The notes below the pieces were generated by a model. That model did no database searches, was not told where the DNA came from, and saw only the letters and a list, made by a program, of their open reading frames with translations. A stretch of DNA of 64,000 nt from Streptomyces sp. Je 1-369 (GTDB taxonomy: Bacteria > Actinomycetota > Actinomycetes > Streptomycetales > Streptomycetaceae). This document shows positions 52,999 through 61,301 of the stretch, piece after piece (the stretch's first letter is position 1; each line of letters begins with the position of its first letter). The stretch spans positions 587,448 to 651,447 of the forward strand of contig NZ_CP101750.1 of assembly GCF_026810505.1 (NCBI RefSeq), read 5' to 3'. The translations under genes and the position numbers were made by a program.

Positions 52999-53982
52999 AC
53001 CTACAGCGAACCAGTGGGAATCACCGCTTTCGGATGCGGGCGGGACGAAGCCGCACGGTTCCGGGAGCTGGCGCCCCGATTCGGAGTGACGCCGACAATC
53101 ACAGAATCCATGGTGTCGGAGGACAACGTCCACCTGGCATCCGGAAACCGGTGCATCAGCGTCGGACACAAGACCCGGATCACCCCGGCTACAATTCGTG
53201 CGCTGAGCCGGGTCGGCGTCTCCTATATCTCCACAAGAAGCATCGGGTACGACCACATCGACGTGGATTATGCGGGCCGCGTCGGCATTTCCGTCGGGAA
53301 CGTCTGCTACTCCCCCGACAGTGTCGCCGACTACACGGTGATGATGCTGCTGATGGCGGTGCGCAACGCCAAGTCCACTGTCCGCCGTACGGATGTGCAC
53401 GACTACCGGCTGCCCGACATACGGGGGAAAGATCTGCGCGACCTGACCGTCGGCGTGGTCGGAACGGGGCGCATCGGCAAGGCCGTCATGGAAAGGCTTC
53501 GCGTCTTCGGATGCCGGATATTGGCGTACAGAAATCGTGCCGGTGAATCCGGTGACCCCGCCGACGAGGTGTCGCTCGATGAATTGCTGAGGTCGAGCGA
53601 CGTCGTCACGCTCCATGCGCCGCTCAACGCCGAGACGCACCACCTCCTCGACCGTGAACGCATCCAGCGTATGAAACCCGGCGCGTTCGTAGTCAACACC
53701 GGGCGCGGTGCCCTCATCGACACCACCGCGCTGGTCGCGGCACTGGAGGACGGGCGCCTGGGCGGTGTCGCACTCGACGTCGTCGAAGGCGAGGAAGGCG
53801 TGTTCTACGCCGACCGACGGAACGCACCCATCGACAGCAAGCCACTGCTGCGGCTGCAGGAAATGCCGAACGCTTTCATCAGTCCGCACACCGCGTATTA
53901 CACGGACCGCACCCTGAGTGACACGGTCGAGAACTCGATCACCAACTGCCTGAAATTCGAAAGCAGGAATCAGCATGCCTAA
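52996..53982 (+). CDS. vanH: D-lactate dehydrogenase VanH
   Basis: A 328-residue D-2-hydroxyacid dehydrogenase that reduces pyruvate to D-lactate for VanA. The NAD fold has VGVVGTGRIGKAV. The catalytic Arg is in NTGRGALIDT, the Glu in ALDVVEGEEG and the His in FISPHTAYYTD. The EGEEGVFY and NAPIDSKPL segments are typical of VanH and LdhA relatives. vanA overlaps its end by eight bases (ATGCCTAA). Confidence 0.96.
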   Translation: MTYSEPVGITAFGCGRDEAARFRELAPRFGVTPTITESMVSEDNVHLASGNRCISVGHKTRITPATIRALSRVGVSYISTRSIGYDHIDVDYAGRVGISVGNVCYSPDSVADYTVMMLLMAVRNAKSTVRRTDVHDYRLPDIRGKDLRDLTVGVVGTGRIGKAVMERLRVFGCRILAYRNRAGESGDPADEVSLDELLRSSDVVTLHAPLNAETHHLLDRERIQRMKPGAFVVNTGRGALIDTTALVAALEDGRLGGVALDVVEGEEGVFYADRRNAPIDSKPLLRLQEMPNAFISPHTAYYTDRTLSDTVENSITNCLKFESRNQHA

Positions 53983-55042
53983 GGCCAAGCTTCAGGTCGG
54001 AATCCTCTTCGGAGGCTGCTCGGAGGAACACCCCATTTCCATCAAGTCCGCGCAGGAGATCGCGCGAAACCTCGACCCGAACAAATACGAGCCGTACTTC
54101 ATCGGGATCACGCGCAACGGCGCCTGGAAACTCTGCGAGGGCCCCGCCACGGACTGGGAGAGCGGCGCATACCGGCCCGCCGTGCTGTCCCCGGACCGCG
54201 GCGTGCGCGGACTGCTCGTCCTCGATCAGGGGAAGTACGAGACGATCGGCCTGGATGTCGTGGTGCCGGTACTGCACGGCAAGCTCGGGGAGGACGGCGC
54301 GGTCCAGGGCCTGCTCGAGCTGTCCGGAATCCCGTACGTGGGCTGCGACGTCCAGAGTTCCGCGCTGGGCATGGACAAGTCCCTCACCTATGTCGTCGCC
54401 GCCGGCGCCGGAATCGCCACGCCGAATTTCTGGACGGTCGCGGCGGGCGAGGACATCGACGCCGACCGGCTCACCTATCCCGTCTTCGTGAAGCCGGCCC
54501 GCTCGGGATCGTCCTTCGGGGTCAGCAAGGTGGCGAACGCGGAAGAACTGCCGGCCGCGCTGGACGTCGCCCGGCGGTACGACACGAAAGTCCTGGTCGA
54601 GGAGGCGATCGTCGGCAGTGAGGTTGGATGCGCCATCCTGGGCGGCGGAACGGACCTGACCGCGGGAGAAGTCGACCGCATCGCCCTGTCCCACGGATTT
54701 TTCCGGATTCACCAGGAGGACGAACCCGAGACCGGCTCCGACAATTCGACGCCGATCGTCCCCGCCGATATTCCGGCTGAATCCCGGGCACGCGTCCAGG
54801 AAGTGGCGAAGGCCGTCTACCGCGCCCTGGGCTGCAGCGGACTCGCCCGCGTGGACCTGTTCCTCAAGGACGACGGACAGGTGGTCCTCAACGAGGTCAA
54901 CACATTCCCCGGCATGACCTCGTACAGCCGATATCCGAGGATGATGGCCGCCGCTGGGGTTCCGCTGCCCGAAGTGATCGACCGCCTGGTGACCGAGACG
55001 CTCGCCTGGCCCCTGACTCCGACGGAGCAGGCCGATGCGTAA
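53975..55042 (+). CDS. vanA: D-alanine--D-lactate ligase VanA
   Basis: A 355-residue ATP-grasp ligase that makes D-Ala-D-Lac, the depsipeptide to which vancomycin binds poorly. Key segments: GGCSEEHPIS, LHGKLGEDGAVQGLLELSGIPYVG, KPARSGSSFGVSKV, LNEVNTFPG and SRYPRMMAAAG. The loop has His246 in FRIHQE, equivalent to His244 of enterococcal VanA, which favours D-lactate over D-alanine; Ddl enzymes have Tyr in this loop. It overlaps both neighbours by eight bases. Confidence 0.96.
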   Translation: MPKAKLQVGILFGGCSEEHPISIKSAQEIARNLDPNKYEPYFIGITRNGAWKLCEGPATDWESGAYRPAVLSPDRGVRGLLVLDQGKYETIGLDVVVPVLHGKLGEDGAVQGLLELSGIPYVGCDVQSSALGMDKSLTYVVAAGAGIATPNFWTVAAGEDIDADRLTYPVFVKPARSGSSFGVSKVANAEELPAALDVARRYDTKVLVEEAIVGSEVGCAILGGGTDLTAGEVDRIALSHGFFRIHQEDEPETGSDNSTPIVPADIPAESRARVQEVAKAVYRALGCSGLARVDLFLKDDGQVVLNEVNTFPGMTSYSRYPRMMAAAGVPLPEVIDRLVTETLAWPLTPTEQADA

Positions 55043-55658
55043 CGACTTCGTCTTCATAGACGAGTTCATACCCGGGATCCGCTGGGACGCCAAGTACGCC
55101 ACCTGGGACAACTTCACCGGAAAACCGGTCAACGGATACCTGGCCAATCGCATCGTCGGCACTAGGGCCCTGTGCGCGGCATTGCAGAGCGCGCGAGAAG
55201 AGGCGGCCTCGCACGGATTCGGCCTCCTTCTCTGGGACGGCTACCGCCCGCAACGCGCCGTGGACTCTTTCCTGCGCTGGTCGGAGCAGCCGGAGGACGG
55301 CCGCACCAAGCACCACCACTACCCCAATATCGACCGGCCCGAGATGTTCGAGAACGGATACGTGGCCGCCAAGTCGGGCCACAGCCGCGGCAGTACCGTC
55401 GACCTGACGTTGTACCACCTGGAAAGCGGCGACCTCGCCGTCATGGGCGGCGGCCACGACCTGATGGACTCGATCTCGCACCACGGAGCGGAAGGAATCT
55501 CGCGCGCCGCGGCGGACAACCGCAGACGTCTTCGCTCCATCATGGAGACCAGCGGATTCAGCTCCTACGCATGCGAATGGTGGCATTACACGCTCAAGGA
55601 CGAGCCCTACCCGGACACCTATTTCAACTTTCTCATCACACAGGTGAGTCTGGGATAA
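55035..55658 (+). CDS. vanX: D-Ala-D-Ala dipeptidase VanX
   Basis: A 207-residue zinc dipeptidase that destroys D-Ala-D-Ala so that only D-Ala-D-Lac enters the wall precursor. The zinc ligands His116, Asp123 ([10 protein letters not shown]) and His184, catalytic Glu181 (EWWH) and Arg71 (DGYRPQ) fall at the same residue numbers as in enterococcal VanX. It ends the vanHAX operon, followed by a terminator. Confidence 0.96.
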   Translation: MRNDFVFIDEFIPGIRWDAKYATWDNFTGKPVNGYLANRIVGTRALCAALQSAREEAASHGFGLLLWDGYRPQRAVDSFLRWSEQPEDGRTKHHHYPNIDRPEMFENGYVAAKSGHSRGSTVDLTLYHLESGDLAVMGGGHDLMDSISHHGAEGISRAAADNRRRLRSIMETSGFSSYACEWWHYTLKDEPYPDTYFNFLITQVSLG

Positions 55659-55664
55659 ATACGG

Positions 55665-55694
55665 CGAGGCTCCGGCGGTCCGGCCGGAGCCTCG
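55665..55694 (+). terminator. terminator of vanHAX
   Basis: A perfect 11-bp stem CGAGGCTCCGG (55665-55675) with CCGGAGCCTCG (55684-55694) and an eight-base loop begins seven bases after the vanX stop. Confidence 0.8.
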
Positions 55695-55756
55695 GGGTCC
55701 CCGGACGCCGAACGGCGAAAGCGAGCACCCCCACCAGAGCCCACCACCTATCGTCA

Positions 55757-55813
55757 GCGTATCGAGAACCGCATACGCGCCGGCAACACCCCGCCGCCTT
55801 CACTGGAGCCATG
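55757..55813 (+). promoter_or_regulatory. VanR box and promoter of the second murF
   Basis: GCGTAT-N10-ATACGC at 55757-55778, with half-site TATCGTC just upstream. TTCACT (55799-55804) lies exactly 20 bases after the box, then GGAGCC and the murF ATG (55811). The layout is identical to that at vanH. Confidence 0.72.
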
Positions 55814-57172
55814 ACTCAGAGCCAGCCATTCCGCGCCCCGCGCCCCCTTTCCCTCGCCGAGATCGCCGCGCTCGTCGGCGGCCGGGTCACGGGTGACGCG
55901 ACCGTCACGGTGAGTGCGCCGGCCGTACTCGACAGCCGGCACGGCGAACCGGGCGGTCTCTTCGTCGCCATGGTCGGTGAGCGCGTCGACGGCCACGACT
56001 ACGCCGGCCACACCCGTGCGACCGCCGTGCTCGGTTCACGGCCGACACCGCTCCCCACAGTCGTCGTCGGCGACGTGCCGGCCGCACTGCAGACACTCGC
56101 CGCCCGCGCCGTGGCCCGGCTGCGCGAGCGGCTGACCGTCGTCGCGGTGACGGGCTCGCAAGGCAAGACCAGCACCAAGGACCTGCTGTCCGTGGTCCTT
56201 TCGGGCGCCGGGCCGACCGTCGCCACACACGGTTCGTACAACAACGAACTCGGCGTGCCCCTGACCATGCTGCGCGCCGACGCGCACACCCGCTTCCTCG
56301 CCCTCGAAATGGGCGCCCGCCACCTCGGCGACATAGCCCACCTCACCGGACTGGTCGCACCCGACATCGCGGTCGTGCTCAACGTCGGCCAGGCCCACAT
56401 CGGGGAGTTCGGCTCGCGCGCGGCCATCGCACGGACCAAGGGCGAACTCGTGCGCGGCCTCGCACCCGGCGGCACCGCCGTCCTCAACGCCGACGACCCC
56501 CGCGTCGTCGCGATGCGCGCGCTGACCGACGGGCCGGTCCTGACCTTCGGCCGCGCCGAACACGCCGACGTGCGTGTCCAGGACCTGGCCCTCGACCGCC
56601 TGGGCCGGGCGGCCTTCACGCTGCGCACCTCCGGCACCTCGGCCCGTGTCGCGCTGCCGCTCGTGGGCGCCCACCAGGCACTCAACGCGGCGGCCGCCGC
56701 CGCGGCGGGACTCGCGGCCGGCATCCCCCTGGTCACCTCGGCGGTGTCCCTCAGCACCGCCACACTGTCCAGGTGGCGCATGGAGCGCCGCATCCTGGCC
56801 TGCGGCGCGACCCTGCTCAACGACTCCTACAACGCCAACCCCGACTCCACCCGAGCCGCCCTGGACACGCTCGCCTCGATCACGGGCCGGCGCCGTATCG
56901 CTGTACTCGGCGCGATGCTCGAACTTGGCGCCGACAGCGAGGCCGAACACCGAGCAGTGGGCGAGTACGCGGCCGCGCGCGCCGACCTGGTGGCCGTCGT
57001 CGGCGAAACCGCCCGTCCCGTCGCCGACGCCGCGGGAGAGCGGGCGGTCGCATTCACCGACAATGAAGCAGCCGCCGCCTGGCTGCGCGAGAGCCTCACC
57101 GGCGGCGACGTCGTCCTCGTCAAGGCGTCGCGCGGCGCCCGCCTCGACGAGGTGGCCGCCGCACTCGGGTAA
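55811..57172 (+). CDS. murF: MurF-type UDP-MurNAc-tripeptide:dipeptide ligase, VanR-controlled paralogue
   Basis: A 453-residue Mur ligase that adds the terminal dipeptide to the UDP-MurNAc-tripeptide. The P-loop is [12 protein letters not shown]. Other motifs are [32 protein letters not shown] with the carbamylated-Lys region ARTKGEL, and [12 protein letters not shown]. Its own VanR box and position after vanHAX suggest that it is a second MurF adapted to load D-Ala-D-Lac, with the housekeeping murF in the dcw cluster elsewhere. No murE or other wall genes are adjacent. Confidence 0.93.
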   Translation: MTQSQPFRAPRPLSLAEIAALVGGRVTGDATVTVSAPAVLDSRHGEPGGLFVAMVGERVDGHDYAGHTRATAVLGSRPTPLPTVVVGDVPAALQTLAARAVARLRERLTVVAVTGSQGKTSTKDLLSVVLSGAGPTVATHGSYNNELGVPLTMLRADAHTRFLALEMGARHLGDIAHLTGLVAPDIAVVLNVGQAHIGEFGSRAAIARTKGELVRGLAPGGTAVLNADDPRVVAMRALTDGPVLTFGRAEHADVRVQDLALDRLGRAAFTLRTSGTSARVALPLVGAHQALNAAAAAAAGLAAGIPLVTSAVSLSTATLSRWRMERRILACGATLLNDSYNANPDSTRAALDTLASITGRRRIAVLGAMLELGADSEAEHRAVGEYAAARADLVAVVGETARPVADAAGERAVAFTDNEAAAAWLRESLTGGDVVLVKASRGARLDEVAAALG

Positions 57173-57187
57173 CCGTGCGGCGCGGGC

Positions 57188-58342
57188 TCAGCGCCCGCGC
57201 CGACGCATGTACAGGTCGAAGGCGCGGTAGACCAGCGGTCGCAGCGGCAGATCCCACTCCCCGACGTACCGCACCGCCCGCCCCCCGGTGCCGACCTTGA
57301 ACCGGATCAGGCCCACATGCGGATCAGCGGCGTCGAGCGTCGGGGTGATGCCCCGCAGGTCGTACACGTCGCAGCCCGCCGCCAGGGTGTCACGGATCAT
57401 CGCCCACTGGCACGCGTTGGAGCCCCGCACCTCACGTTTGGCCGTCGAGGAGGCGCCGTACGCGTACCAGGCGTGTCCGCCGACCCGCACCAGGATCGTC
57501 GCAGCCACCAACTCGCCCTCGTAGCGTGCCAGATAGAGCGCGATCCGCCCGGGATCCTCGGCGCTCAACTCCGCGAACATCGTCGCGAAGTACGTCAGCG
57601 GCCGCGGCGTGAATCCGTCGCGCGCGGCGGTGTGCACGTAGAGCTCGTGGAACGCCGCGAGGTCCGACGCGGCACCGACCGTGACCTCGACCCCCGCCTT
57701 CGCGGCCTTCTTGATGTTGCGGCGCCACTGCTGATTCATGGCCTTCAGGACGTCGTCCTCGGACCTCCCCACCAGCGGCACCTCATACGTGAACTGCGGC
57801 TGCCCGGCCCCGAACCCGTCCTCAGGGCTCTGCGGCAGCCAGCCGGCCGCCCGGAGCCGTCGGCTCACCTCTGCACCGGTCGGATCGACGTACCCGTCGG
57901 GGAGTCTGGTGAGCCGCCGCACCCCCGGATCGGCCACGCCGCCCTTGACCTGCGCCGCATCCCAGGTGTGCGTCCGCACCGGCGGGCACAGCCGGATCGC
58001 GAACGCGCCACGGGCCTTGAGATATGCCGCCAGCGGGTCGAGCCACGCACCGATGTCCCCGGACCAGTCGATGTCAGGACCCCACGGCACATACGCGAGC
58101 GTGAACCGCGACAGCCCCGGCACCGGCCGGTGAAGGACAAGCCCCGCCCCCACAAGCCGCCCGCCGTCGAACCATCCGAGCGACTCACTGCGCCACTCCG
58201 TCTTCACCCGCCCCCACGCCGGGGTCTGCACGAAGTTCACCGACCGCCGCGCCCGCACGAAGGCCAGGTGCTCGGCGTCGCTGATCGGCGCGACGGTCAG
58301 CGTCACGGGGAGGGACAGGGGTGCTGGTTCGCGGTAGGACAT
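57188..58342 (-). CDS. vanK: FemXAB-family peptidyltransferase VanK
   Basis: A 384-residue double-GNAT (Fem) protein that uses glycyl-tRNA to add the cross-bridge residue to lipid-linked precursor. VanK is the member needed when precursors end in D-Lac. Visible: NFVQTPAWGRVK, LAYVPWGPDI, the coiled arm region NQQWRRNIKKAAKAG, WYAYGASS, QWAMIRDTLAAGCDVYDLRGI and RFKVGTGG. ATG 58342 is preceded by its own VanR box. It is convergent with murF (15 bases apart), unlike the classical vanJKHAX order. Confidence 0.92.
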   Translation of the reverse strand: MSYREPAPLSLPVTLTVAPISDAEHLAFVRARRSVNFVQTPAWGRVKTEWRSESLGWFDGGRLVGAGLVLHRPVPGLSRFTLAYVPWGPDIDWSGDIGAWLDPLAAYLKARGAFAIRLCPPVRTHTWDAAQVKGGVADPGVRRLTRLPDGYVDPTGAEVSRRLRAAGWLPQSPEDGFGAGQPQFTYEVPLVGRSEDDVLKAMNQQWRRNIKKAAKAGVEVTVGAASDLAAFHELYVHTAARDGFTPRPLTYFATMFAELSAEDPGRIALYLARYEGELVAATILVRVGGHAWYAYGASSTAKREVRGSNACQWAMIRDTLAAGCDVYDLRGITPTLDAADPHVGLIRFKVGTGGRAVRYVGEWDLPLRPLVYRAFDLYMRRRGR

Positions 58343-58396
58343 GACACCAGTCAAGTCGGCCCTGTGTTGCCGGCGCGTATCCGCTTTTCGATACGC
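58340..58396 (-). promoter_or_regulatory. VanR box and promoter of vanK
   Basis: On the minus strand GCGTAT-N10-ATACGC (58396-58375) is followed after 20 bases by TTGACT (58354-58349), then six bases and the vanK ATG (58342). The flanks GTCGGCGTATCG and GCCGGCAACAC match the vanH and murF boxes. Confidence 0.72.
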
Positions 58397-58657
58397 CGAC
58401 GATATGCGCCGCTCAGGCGCTCCGCGTCGCGGAGCGGCTCGGGCGCCGCGCTGCCGGCGCCGAGTTCGCGCAGGGTGCGCAACGCGAGCATGGAGTTACA
58501 CCCGTCGACCGGCCGTGTAGCGATCAGCGTGGTCACATACGTCTACGGGAACAGGCCGCAGCCCTCAGTAACGTCCGCCGCCTGCCCGCCGCCCGCCCCG
58601 GGACGGCACCGCACGGATCATGCAGCTGAACCTGTCGCCGATCGACGTATCCGAACA

Positions 58658-58701
58658 CGGCGGGGGAGCCCACCGGCGTGGCCGGCCGTGCTCCCCCGCC
58701 G
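58658..58701 (-). terminator. terminator of the APH(6)-like gene
   Basis: A perfect 12-bp stem CGGCGGGGGAGC (58658-58669) with GCTCCCCCGCCG (58690-58701) and a 20-base loop lies 24 bases beyond the kinase stop. Confidence 0.75.
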
Positions 58702-58725
58702 GGCCGATCTGATGCTCGCATGAGA

Positions 58726-59607
58726 TCAGCGAGACAGGGCGAGCAGTTCGTCGATCACGGGCTCTGGACCGTCATAGGTGAGGTGTGCGATGGCTGCCAT
58801 TGGTGCAGTCACTCGGCTCCAGGCATACAACCGGTCCCCATCGAGCCCGCACGCGGTAGCCACCCGCTGGCAACGAGCCTCGACACCCTCTTGTCCGGCG
58901 CCCGCCACCACGTAGTCGACGGCGTCGAAGCATGGGTCGCCTACGCATGCCTTGGGGTCGATCGCGATCAGACCGCGCGACGGGCCGCCGTCCAGGACGT
59001 TGCCGAGGTGCAGATCGCCGTGCAGCAACACGAGCTCGGACTGGCTGTCCAGCAATGTCTCACAGCGCCGTATCGCCCGCTGCCACGCGGCCTGGTCAAT
59101 CCGTGCGCCGATGGCTGGCTCGGACAGCCGCCGGCCGATCCGGACGAAGGCTTCGTCAAACCGACCGCGCAGATCCAGTGGCCAGTGCGCGGGTGGGGCC
59201 ACGGCGTGCAATGCGGCAAGCAACTCACCCCACTGCTGCGGCAATGACATCTGCGGCATGTCGTCGGCCACGGTGCCGGGCAGGACCTCCTCCAACACCA
59301 TCGCCCCGGCCTCCGCGTCGGCAGACAAGACGGCCGGCACTCGACCCGACGGCGCGAACACGCGCAGCATCTCCACCTGCTTGGTCAACAGTGCCCGGTC
59401 CGGGCTGAGTTTGAGTACCGCAGGCCTCCCGTCAGGCCATTGACAGCGCAAAACGACAGAAGAGGCTCCGCTCTCGAACAGCTCACCCAGCACGAACCCC
59501 CACCGCGCGGCCAGCCGTGCAGCGAGGTTCGGAACCTCGGCGAGCCAACCCTCGGCTTCAGGGCCGAATCGACCTACCAACACCGCGCTGACCTCTTCCA
59601 TATTCAT
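58726..59607 (-). CDS. APH(6)/hydroxyurea-kinase-like aminoglycoside phosphotransferase
   Basis: A 293-residue kinase of the APH(6) group, whose known members phosphorylate streptomycin or hydroxyurea. The N-terminal lobe has the ATP-binding strand with RPAVLKLSPD. The catalytic loop is LLHGDLHLGNVLDGG and the metal loop is IDPKACVGDPCFDAVDYV, which is characteristic of this group. Start: ATG 59607 (MNMEEVSAV). It could confer streptomycin resistance, but Streptomyces carry several such kinases and the substrate is not proven. Confidence 0.85.
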   Translation of the reverse strand: MNMEEVSAVLVGRFGPEAEGWLAEVPNLAARLAARWGFVLGELFESGASSVVLRCQWPDGRPAVLKLSPDRALLTKQVEMLRVFAPSGRVPAVLSADAEAGAMVLEEVLPGTVADDMPQMSLPQQWGELLAALHAVAPPAHWPLDLRGRFDEAFVRIGRRLSEPAIGARIDQAAWQRAIRRCETLLDSQSELVLLHGDLHLGNVLDGGPSRGLIAIDPKACVGDPCFDAVDYVVAGAGQEGVEARCQRVATACGLDGDRLYAWSRVTAPMAAIAHLTYDGPEPVIDELLALSR

Positions 59608-60252
59608 CCCGGTAGCTTGCTCCCCGAACTGCCGCCATGCACACGCATATCGACGCCGTTCCGCAGGGGACGGGGCCGTCTCCCGGCTCTCAGGATGCCG
59701 TCGCCTCCACCGCCGTATCGCCAAATGAAATGGCGTCTAAGGAGGGGATTCAGGCTCAGGCAACTCGGCGATCCGACAGCCCGGGTCAAGAGAGCCGTCA
59801 TGGGTCACACAGCCCTGCCGAAGAGGATGCACATCCTCTCGGTGCCCGCACTTTCGGGCCCTGTTGGGCCTCGGCGCGAGTAACCGTTCGCCTGTTCGCC
59901 GGCCGATGTTCTGTTGTGCAACGGCCCTCCCTGGATACCCGGTCGGCCCAAGTCGCCCGTTATTCACCGTGCCTGGGCGGAGCCACTTCCGACCCGGCAA
60001 CTTCATCGCATGCATAACGGTTCACCGCGGATCGACCACCCTCACCGGCAGTTACCCGCCCTTCAGCCTGCGGGCCGGCTGACCGACCGGCAGCAAGGCC
60101 GCGAGCTGCCAAACCTGTTCGGGGCTGCTCCGTGAGCTTGCGAAACGTCGGCCTCGATGCTCTGCGAGAAATTCAGCGATGTGGTCGAAGGGCGGTGTCC
60201 GCATGTCGTGTTCAACATGTCGTGTTCAACCCACGAGGCACCACTTCGGGCT
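59608..60252. other. 645-bp region without a supported gene
   Basis: Only short frames without ribosome sites or motifs are seen and base composition is less biased than in neighbouring genes. It contains a tandem 14-bp duplication near the right end (60203-60230). It may be debris from element decay. Confidence 0.5.
60203..60230. repeat. 14-bp tandem duplication
   Basis: ATGTCGTGTTCAAC occurs twice back to back at 60203-60216 and 60217-60230, just downstream of the lipoprotein gene's stop. Confidence 0.9.
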
Positions 60253-61227
60253 TCACAGCGCGGGGGTGTTGTACTGCTTGTCGAGAGGGACGGTGATACG
60301 GAACTGATTGCTCTCTCCGGCGAGAGCTCGGATGTCCGCGGGTACAGAGAAGACCGCGGTGCGGGACCGCGGCATCACGACTGTGCCGATCTTGCGCACG
60401 AGCACCGCTGTCGTGCCCTCCCGGTCTGTCCGGTAGAGCCCCACCGGAACCCGGCTGCCCGGCTCAAACCCGAAGACAAGCAACCTCCGGGTATCGCTGT
60501 CCAGCCAGTCGCAGACGGGTACTGGCGGGAGTTCGATCAGTTGATCACGGGTTGCCGAGACCCCGCCCGATCGTGCGCTGATGGTCAGCTCTCCGGCAAG
60601 GGCCAGACGCTCCCGAGCCGTACCAGGAGGCACGAAACTCCACATCTCACTCTGCTGGACGCCCTCCCCCACGTCATACAGCCGTAGTCGGCCGCCTTGG
60701 AAGAGCGTGCTGGACGGCTCCATACGCTGGAAGGTGACCTCTCCCTCGGCGGGAACCGCAGTCGTGGAGTACTCGTGACCCTGCACAGAGACCGTGATGT
60801 CCACGTCGCCGTCAGGGAAGCCGGAGAGGCAGAGCGCGACGTGCTGGGGGATGCCCAGACTCTTGGAGCCGTCGATGCTGCTGCTCACCCAAGCCGCAGG
60901 GCTGTCGGACCGGTGACCGGGGAGCGATTTCAGGTCCTCGGCGCAATCGGACGCCGCGCCGTTGCCCGCGGCCAGCAAATCGATCTGCCGCGAGAGCAGC
61001 AGATCAGTACCTGTACCAGGATCTGCGGACTGTGAGCTCGCAGAACCGCTGGGCTGAGCCATGGAGGCCGTTCGAGGGGGCTCAGCGCCTGATGAGGATG
61101 CGGCCGTCTCGGACCCCGGCGTACCCTTTTCCTTCTCAGCGGGCGAGGTACACCCGACTGTGATCGCGCAGAGCAGAGCCATAGGCACGAGCACCGCCGC
61201 GGTCGCCCTGGTCGTGGCCACTCTCAT
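60253..61227 (-). CDS. lipoprotein of unknown function
   Basis: A 324-residue exported lipoprotein. The signal (MRVATTRATAAVLVPMALLC) ends in the lipobox-like TVGC (Cys26). A Ser/Ala/Gly-rich linker to about residue 75 is followed by a ~240-residue domain with two halves rich in short strands (VALCLSGFPDGDVDITVSVQG; LVFGFEPGSRVPVGLYRTDREG), which look like a repeated beta-sandwich. No family is recognised. The likely start is ATG 61227, with alternatives at 61239 and 61248. It lies 74 bases downstream of the 592-residue membrane protein and is probably in its operon. Confidence 0.78.
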   Translation of the reverse strand: MRVATTRATAAVLVPMALLCAITVGCTSPAEKEKGTPGSETAASSSGAEPPRTASMAQPSGSASSQSADPGTGTDLLLSRQIDLLAAGNGAASDCAEDLKSLPGHRSDSPAAWVSSSIDGSKSLGIPQHVALCLSGFPDGDVDITVSVQGHEYSTTAVPAEGEVTFQRMEPSSTLFQGGRLRLYDVGEGVQQSEMWSFVPPGTARERLALAGELTISARSGGVSATRDQLIELPPVPVCDWLDSDTRRLLVFGFEPGSRVPVGLYRTDREGTTAVLVRKIGTVVMPRSRTAVFSVPADIRALAGESNQFRITVPLDKQYNTPAL

Positions 61228-61301
61228 CACTGTCCCCATCTCCTTCATCCTTTCCGAGCCGAGCTGTACGTTGTTGTTCCTCGCGCTTCTTCCGGAGGGG
61301 C

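Noticed and set aside
51757..53988. 743-codon minus-strand frame across vanS, the spacer and vanH
   Set aside because: It is antisense to two real genes. Only the part at about 52520-52750 has coding character, reported as a pseudogene.
58351..58536. 61-codon minus-strand frame upstream of vanK
   Set aside because: Its last third is encoded by the VanR box itself and it has no recognisable family; at most a remnant.
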